DNA of 35,826 nucleotides, taken from assembly GCA_900551815.1 (NCBI GenBank), contig URXE01000018.1, forward strand, positions 1-35,826, read 5' to 3'. Made by a program: the position numbers and the translations under genes. Source of the DNA: an uncultured Collinsella sp. (GTDB lineage: Bacteria; Actinomycetota; Coriobacteriia; Coriobacteriales; Coriobacteriaceae). Under the pieces are notes generated by a model. It had not been told where the DNA came from, searched no databases, and saw nothing but the letters and a program-made list of their open reading frames with translations. Shown here in pieces: positions 23,868 to 31,822 of this stretch; position 1 is the first letter of the stretch, and every line of letters starts with the position of its first letter.

Positions 23868-24584
23868 TTAGAACAAGAGGGCGTAGATGACCGCCACGAC
23901 GACAGAGGGGAGCATATTGGCCGTGCGGAAGGTCTGAGGTCGAATAAGGTTAACGCCAACACAGAAGATGAGCATGGAGCCCACAAGCGAAAGGCTGTCG
24001 AGGGCTGCGGTGGTCATGATGGGGGAGAGTGCGCCGGCAAAAAGCGTGATCGTGCCCTGGAATACGGCAACGGGCAGGGCCGAGAAGATGCAGCCGCGGC
24101 CAAGCGAGGCTGTCATAGTGCAGACGATGATGCAGTCCAGCGCGCCCTTCAGGGCAAGCGTGGACCAGTCGCCGAGCAGACCGTCCTGAATCGATCCTAC
24201 GATGGCCATGGCGCCGATACACACGGTGAGCGATGTCGAGACAAAGGCATTAGTGAACTCGTTGTCGCCTTCGCTGCCGGTTTTGCGCTTGAGCCATTCG
24301 CCGAGGTTCTCGATGGCGGCCTCCAGGTTGATGGCCTCGCCGATGAGCGAACCAAGGGCAAATGAGACGATAAGCATGGTGGTGCCGGTGGTCGCCAACG
24401 TCTCTCCATCGATAACGAGCATCTTTTGCATGGTGCCGCCCAGGCCGATAAACAGAACGCACAGCCCCGACGCCTTCATGAGCGTGTCTTGGATGCGGGG
24501 CGTAATGAAGCGCCCACCCATGAGGCCCAGCAGACCGCCCGCGATCAAAAGCGCGACGTTGATGATCGTTCCTAAACCCGGCAT
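23868..24584 (-). CDS. DUF554 integral membrane protein
   Basis: A 238-residue protein with about seven hydrophobic segments. It starts MPGLGTIINVALLIAGGLLG, which is characteristic of DUF554 (YdfK-like) transport-like proteins. Other family blocks are GLCVLFIGLGGTMQ, GSLIGEAINLE, FVSTSLTVCIGAMAIVGSIQDGL and SALPVAVFQG. The ATG at 24584 has AGGAGG four bases upstream, whereas a longer frame to 24608 has none. The function of the family is unknown; it is predicted to be a transporter. It lies between the TerB operon and the secreted-protein operon, all on the minus strand, with no strong terminator around it. Confidence 0.9.
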   Translation of the reverse strand: MPGLGTIINVALLIAGGLLGLMGGRFITPRIQDTLMKASGLCVLFIGLGGTMQKMLVIDGETLATTGTTMLIVSFALGSLIGEAINLEAAIENLGEWLKRKTGSEGDNEFTNAFVSTSLTVCIGAMAIVGSIQDGLLGDWSTLALKGALDCIIVCTMTASLGRGCIFSALPVAVFQGTITLFAGALSPIMTTAALDSLSLVGSMLIFCVGVNLIRPQTFRTANMLPSVVVAVIYALLF

Positions 24585-24673
24585 GAGCCCTCCTGTAATT
24601 GATGCCAACGCGGCAATCGTAGCAGAACGGGGAGGGGAGCGCTCAGTATCCGAGCCAAGCGGCGGTTAGCGGT

Positions 24674-26077
24674 CTAGGACAGGACGGGACTAAAGTCAAA
24701 GTGCAGCGTCATGAGGTGCTGCGGGGATTCGATGGCTGCGGCAATGATGTCGGCATCTCGTGCACGATCGAATCCTTCAAGTTCCATTTGATAGGGGAAG
24801 TCTTCTTGGATACCGATGCGACGCGGAACCAAAAGCTTGGTTCCGTCGAATTCTTCGGTCCGCGTTCCGTCTGCTGCAACGGAATAAAGGTGCAACTTGG
24901 CGGTCGTTGTGGCATCAAATGTCGAGATAGCTTGGATATCGTTCGATGCGCTCCTTGCTCCCACTGCTGTAAGTGCCGTAGGCGCGACGACTTCACCCGA
25001 AGGCAAAAAGACAAGCTCGACGGTATTGGGGAATGCGATGAGGATATTTTTGCGGCGGGGCGCATTGGCAGCGACTGGCTCAATGCTTGTGGCATCGACG
25101 GTTTCCGTGTGGTCGAGCGCGACCATCATGCAACAGTTGCCTTCGTCGACATCTGGGGGAGAGGCAAAGTCCAGGCCGTCTTTCGGTTGGGGATCGCCTA
25201 GTTCGGTGGCGGTGTCGCCTGGCTTCTCGAGAGGAACCGCAGCGTTGTCTTCTGACGATGCATCGTCTGCATCGTCAACATGTGGCGGTGCGTCTGCGAT
25301 CTCGTCTTTGGGGGATTTGTCATTATCGCTCGATATAGGAGCAGCAATCCCGACGGACCCCACTCCGTGCCATGTCATTTGGAGCAGCGCCGGATCGGCG
25401 AGAATGCGCTGCACGCCCGGCTCCTGGGTATCGATATTGATGGGGGCGGGTTCTGATCCGCGCGTGAGGTTAAGCGAACCCTTCTGTCCATTGCTTTGAG
25501 CCTCTTGGTCGTCCGCGTCGCCAGCGTAGAACAGCAAAGGCACATCTCCCGTTGCGATGGCTTCGGTGTCCGCCTTGGTCAGTCGCAGCGACGCCGTAAA
25601 GGAGATGATGGGCTGCGTGCCATCGACATTCGAGGGAACGCAGCCCAGGCATACACCTCCTCCTTCTTCTTCATAGGCCGCGCTGTCGAAGGCGACCTTC
25701 GCCCCGTTCGCCGAGTCATCGGCCGAGTCAATATCGATGCGCAGCTCTAGGTCGCATGGGTCGCCATCGGCGTCGACTGCAGCCGATTTCCATGTGCAGA
25801 TGGCATAACCTGTCTGGGGGCCGTTCTCCTTGTTCGGTCGCTTGATATCCACGACTATCGCGTCGACCGTATTGCGGTGAAGGCATCCCGAGGTTCGGAC
25901 CGTGGCGTGTGCGAGCGAAAAACGTTGGCAGGCGACGATACCCGACGAATCCGTCACGGGGTTCAGAGCTTGCGGTAAGGAGTTTGCCGTGGCGGGCGTC
26001 GCCCAAGCGGCGAGAGGCATACCGCTCGCCAGTGCGCTGCAGAGCGCGGCAACGGGCAAAAGGTTTTTGGGTGCCAT
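24674..26077 (-). CDS. Large secreted protein of unknown function, last gene of the surface operon
   Basis: A 467-residue protein with a signal peptide (MAPKNLLPVAALCSALASGM, cleavage likely after AWA near residue 26). The mature part is acidic and beta-rich. It has paired cysteines (GGGVCLGCVPS, EGNCCMMVALDH) and a polar, aspartate- and proline-rich linker (about 245-310) joining two halves. No LPxTG motif or terminal helix is seen, so it is probably released or held by its partners. The ATG at 26077 has AGGAG four bases upstream. It is 39 bases downstream of the LAQTS-tailed gene and the final member of the 27850-24674 operon. No family recognised. Confidence 0.8.
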   Translation of the reverse strand: MAPKNLLPVAALCSALASGMPLAAWATPATANSLPQALNPVTDSSGIVACQRFSLAHATVRTSGCLHRNTVDAIVVDIKRPNKENGPQTGYAICTWKSAAVDADGDPCDLELRIDIDSADDSANGAKVAFDSAAYEEEGGGVCLGCVPSNVDGTQPIISFTASLRLTKADTEAIATGDVPLLFYAGDADDQEAQSNGQKGSLNLTRGSEPAPINIDTQEPGVQRILADPALLQMTWHGVGSVGIAAPISSDNDKSPKDEIADAPPHVDDADDASSEDNAAVPLEKPGDTATELGDPQPKDGLDFASPPDVDEGNCCMMVALDHTETVDATSIEPVAANAPRRKNILIAFPNTVELVFLPSGEVVAPTALTAVGARSASNDIQAISTFDATTTAKLHLYSVAADGTRTEEFDGTKLLVPRRIGIQEDFPYQMELEGFDRARDADIIAAAIESPQHLMTLHFDFSPVLS

Positions 26078-26116
26078 GGTTCTCCTATCTATTCCGCGTA
26101 CTCCGGTTATGCTTGG

Positions 26117-26377
26117 CTATTGGTTGCGTTTGATGTGCAGGCCAAGGCACGTCAGTCCTGCTCCCACCGTGGCGGCGCCCACCGCAATGAGTTGCCGGGT
26201 GTCGCTCGTCTGAGCGAGCGGCTCGTGACGGCTGCCGCGATTAAGGCCCGAAAGGTCGACGGTCACTTCTGTGGCCGCCTGCGCTTGCTCTTGTTGAGCA
26301 AAGGCCATGGCAGGTGCGGACGCCAAGATGCCGACGATGGCGGCCAGTGCAAGCGCCTTAGGACGTGGCGTGCGCAC
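26117..26377 (-). CDS. Small secreted protein with a sortase-like tail (LAQTS variant)
   Basis: An 86-residue protein with a signal peptide (RTPRPKALALAAIVGILASA, cleavage likely after MAFA near residue 27). A short mature part follows (about residues 28-55). The C-terminus has LAQTSD, a hydrophobic helix of about 20 residues and a basic end (HIKRNQ), the layout of an LPxTG wall-sorting signal with a divergent motif (LAQTS for LPQTG). GTG 26377 is chosen because it puts a basic n-region before the signal helix; no good ribosome site is visible and it overlaps the upstream stop by 20 bases, consistent with coupled translation. No sortase gene is present nearby. Function unknown. Confidence 0.65.
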   Translation of the reverse strand: MRTPRPKALALAAIVGILASAPAMAFAQQEQAQAATEVTVDLSGLNRGSRHEPLAQTSDTRQLIAVGAATVGAGLTCLGLHIKRNQ

Positions 26378-26960
26378 CGGGCTCGACCGTCCAGGTGATG
26401 CTTGCCACTTGATCTCCCGTGCCGGTGGCGTGGTAGATGTCACGCGTGACGCGGGCGACGTGGCCGCTCACATTGAGCTTGATTTTGTCCGTTCCATCGG
26501 CAATGCCCTGGTACTTCATGTCGAAGCTTACGTCCTTGGAAAGATCGAGGCCTGTAGTCTGAGTCGCCGAGCTGGCATCCTTTTCTGCCTTATCGGGGCC
26601 AACCTTAAAATCGATGGAGTTCTGGGCCGAGCCCGTCTTTGCGTCTGCAACGATTGTCCAGTCGTTCTTGGCCGTGACCTTCATGTTAGTGACGTGGATG
26701 CCATATGCCGAGAGGTTGTCGATGGTAATCGTCTTGTCGGAGGGTCCTACAAGCGTTCCGTCGGCGTTGGCGGCAAAGGGGATGACCGTTGGCGCCTTAA
26801 ACGAAACATTGCTAATGTCGGCCTTCACCGTCACATCGGTGGTTCCAACGCGCACATCTGCCATGGCCGCCGTTGGCGCGGCGCCCATCGCAAGTGCGAG
26901 CGCAAACCCTGCGCCCACGGCGAGTGCCCTGGCTCCGCTCGGGTTCCTGGTGATGTTCAT
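26358..26960 (-). CDS. Secreted beta-rich surface protein
   Basis: A 200-residue protein with a signal peptide (ARALAVGAGFALALAMGAAP region, cleavage likely after AMA near residue 34). The mature part is beta-strand-rich (VRVGTTDVTVKADISNVSF, ITIDNLSAYGIHVTNMKV) and ends in a polar segment, without cysteines or an anchor. AAGGAT lies six bases before ATG 26960. It is in one operon with an upstream membrane-anchored protein and two downstream secreted proteins. It could be a major subunit of a surface structure assembled with the others; that is inference from context. No family recognised with certainty. Confidence 0.8.
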   Translation of the reverse strand: MNITRNPSGARALAVGAGFALALAMGAAPTAAMADVRVGTTDVTVKADISNVSFKAPTVIPFAANADGTLVGPSDKTITIDNLSAYGIHVTNMKVTAKNDWTIVADAKTGSAQNSIDFKVGPDKAEKDASSATQTTGLDLSKDVSFDMKYQGIADGTDKIKLNVSGHVARVTRDIYHATGTGDQVASITWTVEPGAHATS

Positions 26961-27047
26961 AATCGATCCTTTCTGCTCGTCACGGACTGTTTCCGTGATG
27001 GTTGGACGAATGGGGACAGGGTGCTGCCCCTGCGAGTGCGTCGGCCG

Positions 27048-27557
27048 CTAGCCTTCTGCCTGGGCCACCCGCACTTTGACGCGCGTCGGATTGCCGTGAG
27101 TGTCGTAGGTCTTGGCATCGAGTGCCTGAATCTCGATATATGCCTCGCCTTCTTGGATATCGCCGGCGGGGCAGGTCTCAACCGTCTTGCCGGCTTCGAC
27201 CACACCGGACTCATAGATGGTCTCGTCGTTTTGAATCACGCGGAAGCGCTGGGGAAACTTGTTGTCTTGGACGTTTTGCACGTTGACGCGCAACTTGCCG
27301 CCTTCCTGCAGCTGTGCGACCGGCGCGACCGAGATCGTCATCATGTTGTCGCGGACGATGGCATCGAGCTCATCCTGGATTTCTTGGCGCGATTTACCCT
27401 CTGCCGTCGTGACCGAGGCGCCCGCTTCGGGCACGGGCTGCGACTGCCAGGCGTATAGCCCTACGGCGATGAGGGCGCAGACGATAGCCAGGCAGACAAC
27501 GACGAGCTTCTTGCGACACCCCAGTCCTGCAAGGCGGGACGGCTTCTTCGCACTCAT
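27048..27557 (-). CDS. Membrane-anchored extracytoplasmic protein of the surface operon
   Basis: A 169-residue protein. Residues about 16-36 (KKLVVVCLAIVCALIAVGLY) form an uncleaved N-terminal membrane helix after a basic stretch. The rest is extracellular and beta-rich (GKLRVNVQNVQDNKFPQRFRV, EGEAYIEIQALD). The gene starts at ATG 27557, overlapping the stop of the preceding 98-residue gene by four bases (ATGA); the much longer open frame upstream in this register is out-of-frame reading of that gene. Probably a partner or anchor for the secreted protein encoded 87 bases downstream. No family recognised. Confidence 0.78.
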   Translation of the reverse strand: MSAKKPSRLAGLGCRKKLVVVCLAIVCALIAVGLYAWQSQPVPEAGASVTTAEGKSRQEIQDELDAIVRDNMMTISVAPVAQLQEGGKLRVNVQNVQDNKFPQRFRVIQNDETIYESGVVEAGKTVETCPAGDIQEGEAYIEIQALDAKTYDTHGNPTRVKVRVAQAEG

Positions 27558-27850
27558 GCGGCGTCCTTGGTGGTGTAGACACGTGCGAACGTGGACGGGT
27601 CCGCTCCAAAGAGCATGTGAAGCATCAGGCGGCGCGAGTAGATGAGCTCGTCGAAGTCGTGAGGGAGCTCGATGTTGTGGATACGCGCGATGTGGTGGGC
27701 GAGCGCCGAGAACGACTCGGGGTCGCAGATAACATCGGTGGTGACGTGGTAGACCGCCGTATCGGGGAACGCCTCTTCGTCGAAAGGCAGGAGATAGGGA
27801 TCGTCGTCGACCTCGATGGCGACGCCGTACTGGGGCCAGTAATATGCCAT
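27554..27850 (-). CDS. Small cytoplasmic protein, possibly a degenerate PD-(D/E)XK-like domain
   Basis: A 98-residue protein without a signal peptide, first gene of the surface-protein operon. The segment WPQYGVAIEVDDDP, an intervening FDEEAFPD, the strand TAVYHVTTDVI and the helix ESFSALAHHIARI run in the same order as the core of DUF559-type domains. The same order occurs in the nuclease-like protein at 357-1484 (AIECQGK, then a strand VLLLTHRQI). The catalytic lysine is absent (EVDDD instead of E-x-K), so it would not cut DNA. This likeness is by eye only. GGGAGG lies five bases before ATG 27850. Its stop overlaps the next start, so translation is coupled. Confidence 0.65.
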   Translation of the reverse strand: MAYYWPQYGVAIEVDDDPYLLPFDEEAFPDTAVYHVTTDVICDPESFSALAHHIARIHNIELPHDFDELIYSRRLMLHMLFGADPSTFARVYTTKDAA

Positions 27851-28196
27851 GGGAACCTCCCTGCTTCTGGGGCCAAAACTTCCATTGGTTTTGGCTGTCG
27901 ATGCCGACCGTATCAGTCACTACTTGACCAATTTCTGACCAAATGCTTGACGGATTGACATCTCCGCAGGTAAAAGATGGTAAAAATTACTTCAACTTTT
28001 TTCGAGCGACAATTGCGTGGTCGCTGGCGGTAAGGCGACATGTGTCAAAAGCATCGTCTGCCGAGGAAACCTTGCCGCTCGCCGAATTGCACGAACGTAA
28101 AAATCGCCAATTATGGAGACGGTCTCGAACACGTCGACGAAACGATGCGGTAACATCTCCCTGCAAACACTGTAGTTAGCTAAAGGGGGAGTTCGC
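27851..28196. promoter_or_regulatory. Divergent intergenic region with direct repeats and a putative promoter
   Basis: This 346-base gap separates the minus-strand surface operon from the plus-strand lactate dehydrogenase operon. TGACCAA occurs twice 11 bases apart (27925-27931, 27936-27942), one helical turn, as expected for a dimeric activator site. TTGACA (27955-27960) with TGGTAA 17 bases on (27978-27983) is a possible plus-strand promoter for the lactate operon, which would leave a leader of about 200 bases. I see no gene or known riboswitch in the leader. The promoter call is weak. Confidence 0.4.
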
Positions 28197-29798
28197 GTGT
28201 CGGCAACCATCAAACCCTTCACCGACGAGTTCGAAGAGTATGGCCGCGATGAGTCTCGCACATCGGGCGAGGCCTCGAGCGTCTCGTTTCCGACAACGGA
28301 GGACGAGGTGCGCGCCATTTTGAAAAAGCTCCATGCCGAGCGTGTCCCGGTGACGGTTCAGGGCGCCCGGACCGGTCTTGCCGCCGGCGCCGTGCCTCAT
28401 GGCGGTCACATTCTCAATACTTCCCGCATGAATCGCTACCTAGGCATTCGCCGCGATGAGCAGGGCCGCTTTCTTTTGCGTGTGGCGCCCGGCGTCGTGT
28501 TGTCTGAGCTGCGCAAGCAACTGGGCAAGAAAGTGCTGCCGACTGCCGGCTGGGACCAGGCATCGCTTGAGGTCTACGAGGAGTTCCAGGAAGCTCCCGA
28601 GCAATTCTTTCCTACCGATCCCACCGAGGCATCTGCCTGCCTGGGCGGTATGGCGGCATGCAACGCTTCCGGCGCCCGTAGCTACGCTTACGGCCCCATG
28701 CGCCCTCACGTCACGGGCCTTCATGTCGCGCTGACCGATGGCGACCTGCTCGAGCTTCACCGTGGCGAGGTTTTTGCACAGGGTCGTCGCCTTTCGCTCG
28801 TCACGGTGCAGGGCCGCACGCTCGAGCTCGACCTTCCCGACTACACCATGCCCAAGACCAAAAATGCTTCAGGCTATTTCGTTGCTGACGATATGGATGC
28901 CATCGATCTGTTTATCGGTGCGTGTGGCACACTCGGCGTCATCGCCGAGCTCGAGATTGCCCTGCAGGCGGCGCCTGCGGTCGTTTGGGGCGTGAGCTGC
29001 TTCTTTGACAGCGAGGACAAGGCCGTGTCCTTCACCGATTCCGTGCGCCCCGTCCTGTCCCACGCGGCTGCCATCGAGTATTTCGATGCGGGCGCCCTGG
29101 ATATCCTGCGTCGTCAGCGTGAGCAGTCGACCGCGTTCGCCTCGCTGCCGGCGCTCGACAAAGACGCCAAGGTCTGTGTCTACGTGGAGCTCGACTGCGA
29201 CGACGAAGCCCAGGCGACTGAGGAGCTGTATCACTTGGGGTGGGTACTAGAGCTTGCGGGTGGCAGCAACGATGCGACATGGGTCGCGCGTACCGAGGTC
29301 GATCGCGAGTGTCAGCGATTCTTCCGCCATGCGGTGCCCGAGAGCGTCAACATGCTCATCGACGAGCGTCGCCGCACGGATCCCACCATCACCAAGCTGG
29401 GCTCGGACATGTCGGTGCCCAACGCACGCCTGGCCGATGTCATCGCCCTTTATCGCCGTACGTTGGCCGAAAGCGGGCTTGAATCTGCCGCCTGGGGGCA
29501 CATCGGTAACAACCATCTGCATGTGAACATTCTGCCGCGCGATGCGCAGGATTACCGCCGCGGCGGAGAACTCTTTGCCCAGTGGGCTTCCGAGGTCACG
29601 GCCATGGGTGGCGCCGTCTCCGCCGAACACGGCGTCGGCAAGATCAAGGCGGGCTTCTTGGAGACGATGTACGGTCACGAGGCCATGGTCGAGTCGGCGC
29701 GGCTCAAGCTCCAGCTCGATCCTGCCGGGCAGCTGGGTCGCGGTAACCTGTTTTCGGAGAAGCTCTTGGATGAGCTCGTCCAGAAAGGGGGCGCGTGA
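28197..29798 (+). CDS. FAD-linked lactate dehydrogenase of an Etf-coupled complex
   Basis: A 533-residue FAD-binding oxidase of the GlcD/LdhD type, acting on lactate or a similar 2-hydroxy acid. The FAD-binding domain shows VTVQGARTGLAAGAVPHGG, FPTDPTEASACLGGM and NASGARSYAYGPMRPH. The C-terminal domain shows GHIGNNHLHVNILPR and SAEHGVGKIKAGFLE. The start is GTG 28197 after GGGGGAG at five bases. It is followed directly by etfB and ferredoxin-fused etfA. That set is the make-up of the bifurcating lactate dehydrogenase of Acetobacterium woodii (LctBCD), although there the dehydrogenase gene is last. Glycolate is the main alternative substrate. Confidence 0.9.
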   Translation: MSATIKPFTDEFEEYGRDESRTSGEASSVSFPTTEDEVRAILKKLHAERVPVTVQGARTGLAAGAVPHGGHILNTSRMNRYLGIRRDEQGRFLLRVAPGVVLSELRKQLGKKVLPTAGWDQASLEVYEEFQEAPEQFFPTDPTEASACLGGMAACNASGARSYAYGPMRPHVTGLHVALTDGDLLELHRGEVFAQGRRLSLVTVQGRTLELDLPDYTMPKTKNASGYFVADDMDAIDLFIGACGTLGVIAELEIALQAAPAVVWGVSCFFDSEDKAVSFTDSVRPVLSHAAAIEYFDAGALDILRRQREQSTAFASLPALDKDAKVCVYVELDCDDEAQATEELYHLGWVLELAGGSNDATWVARTEVDRECQRFFRHAVPESVNMLIDERRRTDPTITKLGSDMSVPNARLADVIALYRRTLAESGLESAAWGHIGNNHLHVNILPRDAQDYRRGGELFAQWASEVTAMGGAVSAEHGVGKIKAGFLETMYGHEAMVESARLKLQLDPAGQLGRGNLFSEKLLDELVQKGGA

Positions 29799-29800
29799 AG

Positions 29801-30616
29801 ATGAGCGATTTCCATATGGTGGTGTGCGTCAAGGCAGTGCCGGGCAGCACCGAGGTCAAGATGGACCCCAAGACCAATACGATTGTGCGCGATGGCAAGC
29901 AGGCGGTCATTAACCCGTTCGATGCGAGCGCTTTGGAATGCGCGCTGGCGCTGAAGGATGACTTTATCGGCTTTGGCATGGACGTGCGCGTAACGGTGGT
30001 GTCGATGGGCATCCCCGCGACCGAATCGCTATTGCGCGACTGCATCGCCCGAGGCGCCGATGACGCACTGCTGCTGACCGACCGCGCCTTTGCAGGTGCC
30101 GATACCCTGGCAACCACCTATGCCCTCAAGTGCGGCATCGAGGCGCTCGACGAGGACTTCGACCTGCTCATCTGCGGCAAGATGGCGGTGGACGGCGATA
30201 CGGCCCAGATTGGTCCCGAGCTTGCCGGTGCCTTTGAGATTCCCTGTGTGACCGACGTGAGCTGCGTGCAGAGCGCGGGCTTTACGACTTGCGGCTCGCT
30301 GGCGCTTGTTCACGGCTGCGATGCCGGCGAGGAGACGGTCTATCTTGAGATGCCGTGCGCGATGACGACCGCCAAGGAGATTGGCCAACTGCGTATGCCG
30401 AGCATTGCCGGTATTCGTGCGGCCGAGGAGGCGGACGTGCGTGTGGTCAACGCTGCCGACGTGCATGCCGACCCCGCGCGCTGCGGCCTTGCCGGCTCGC
30501 CGACACAGGTCGTGCGATCGTTTGTGCCCGACCGCGACCAAACGTGCGAGGCCGTTGACGGAACGGCGTCCGAGCAGGCGGCGAAACTTGCCAAGATCAT
30601 CGAGGGGATGGCATAG
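29801..30616 (+). CDS. etfB: Electron transfer flavoprotein beta subunit (bifurcating type)
   Basis: A 271-residue EtfB. It has the N-terminal VVCVKAVPGSTEVKMDPKTN typical of anaerobe EtfB and the conserved nucleotide-binding region (LLICGKMAVDGDTAQIGPELA). The C-terminal arm reads MPSIAGIRAA. In bifurcating Etf complexes this subunit binds the FAD that accepts electrons from NADH and splits them between ferredoxin and the dehydrogenase. ATG 29801 lies about ten bases after GGGGG; GTG 29795 overlapping the upstream stop is an alternative start. It sits between the dehydrogenase and EtfA genes with no gaps, so the three are one operon. Confidence 0.92.
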   Translation: MSDFHMVVCVKAVPGSTEVKMDPKTNTIVRDGKQAVINPFDASALECALALKDDFIGFGMDVRVTVVSMGIPATESLLRDCIARGADDALLLTDRAFAGADTLATTYALKCGIEALDEDFDLLICGKMAVDGDTAQIGPELAGAFEIPCVTDVSCVQSAGFTTCGSLALVHGCDAGEETVYLEMPCAMTTAKEIGQLRMPSIAGIRAAEEADVRVVNAADVHADPARCGLAGSPTQVVRSFVPDRDQTCEAVDGTASEQAAKLAKIIEGMA

Positions 30617-31822
30617 ATGAGCGGACTGATTATCGATAGCGAAGCCTGTATCGGCTGCGGTCGCTGCGTTCGCGCCTGTGCCTCGGGCGGCATCGTAGTG
30701 GAAGGCGAGCGGCCCAACCGTTGCGCCCGCGTAACCGACGGCTGCATCCTATGCGGTGGGTGCGTCGACGCCTGCCCCGTCAACGCCATCTCGATCGAGC
30801 GTGACGAGGCCGCTGGCGCGGTGGACCTTGATGCATATCGAGACATTTGGGTATTCGTGCAGACCGACGAGCACGATACGGTGACTCCCGTTGCCTATGA
30901 GCTCATGGGCAAGGGCCGCGAGCTTGCCGATGCTCGCGGCTGCCGTCTGGTGGCACTGGTCGGCATGGGCCCCGAGGGCTCGCTTGGGGACCTCGAACTC
31001 CTGGTTTGTGCCGGCGCGGACGAGGTCCTGGTCTGTCGCGACGAGCGTCTGCGCCAGAACGATGCGGAGGTTTACGCCCGGCTGATCTGCGATTTGGTGG
31101 CAGAGCGCAAGCCCGAGGCCATTCTGTACGGTGCGACCGCCTTTGGCCGCGAACTGGCACCCGGCGTTGCCGTGCGTTTGCAGACGGGCCTTACGGCTGA
31201 CTGCACGGTGCTTTCGATGGATGCGGAGACGGGGCTGCTGCAACAGACGCGTCCGGCGTTTGGCGGCAACCTGATGGCCACCATCGTCTGCCCCAATCAT
31301 CGTCCCCAGATGGCAACGGTGCGTCCCGGCATCTTTAAGGCGTCCGACTTTGACTACGGCCGCTCCGGCACGATTACCCAGATATCACTTGCGGATGATG
31401 CTAAGGCTCGTGTCGAGATCTCGATTCCCGCCGAGGAGTGGGGGCAGCAGGCATCAATTGCCGATGCCGAGCGCCTGGTCGTGGTGGGTCGCGGCATTGG
31501 TTCCAAGAAAAACCTGCCGCTGATGCGAAGGCTCGCCGAGGCTCTGGGAGCCGAGCTTGGCTGCACGCGACCTGTCGTGGAGGCCGGCTGGTTGGAGTAT
31601 CGCCATCAGATTGGCCAGACGGGCGTATCGGTTTCGCCCAAGCTTCTCGTGAGTATCGGTGTTTCGGGCGCCATCCAGCATCTTGCCGGCATCGGTGGGG
31701 CGGAGTGCATCATCGCCATCAACGAGGACCCGGATGCCCCCATCTTTGGTGCTGCCCAGTACAAGGTTGTCGGTGATGCCGTCGAGGTCGTCGAGGAGCT
31801 GCTGGCCCAGCTTGAGCGCTAG
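30617..31822 (+). CDS. etfA: Electron transfer flavoprotein alpha subunit with N-terminal 2[4Fe-4S] ferredoxin domain
   Basis: A 401-residue EtfA. The first 60 residues are a ferredoxin domain with two full cysteine sets: C11, C14, C17, C21 (ACIGCGRCVRAC) and C43, C46, C49, C53 (GCILCGGCVDACP). The EtfA N-terminal domain follows, then the FAD-binding domain (VVVGRGIGSKKNLPLMRRLA, RPVVEAGWLEYRHQIGQTG, SPKLLVSIGVSGAIQHLAG, INEDPDAPIF). A ferredoxin-fused EtfA is found in the LctC subunit of bifurcating lactate dehydrogenase, which uses reduced ferredoxin to drive NAD reduction by lactate. It starts on the base after the EtfB stop. Its 3' end overlaps the convergent HD-domain gene by four bases. 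Confidence 0.93.
   Translation: MSGLIIDSEACIGCGRCVRACASGGIVVEGERPNRCARVTDGCILCGGCVDACPVNAISIERDEAAGAVDLDAYRDIWVFVQTDEHDTVTPVAYELMGKGRELADARGCRLVALVGMGPEGSLGDLELLVCAGADEVLVCRDERLRQNDAEVYARLICDLVAERKPEAILYGATAFGRELAPGVAVRLQTGLTADCTVLSMDAETGLLQQTRPAFGGNLMATIVCPNHRPQMATVRPGIFKASDFDYGRSGTITQISLADDAKARVEISIPAEEWGQQASIADAERLVVVGRGIGSKKNLPLMRRLAEALGAELGCTRPVVEAGWLEYRHQIGQTGVSVSPKLLVSIGVSGAIQHLAGIGGAECIIAINEDPDAPIFGAAQYKVVGDAVEVVEELLAQLER

Noticed and set aside
26307..27458. 383-codon plus-strand open frame opposite the surface operon
   Set aside because: The minus-strand genes have signal peptides, ribosome sites and coupled starts; this frame has none.
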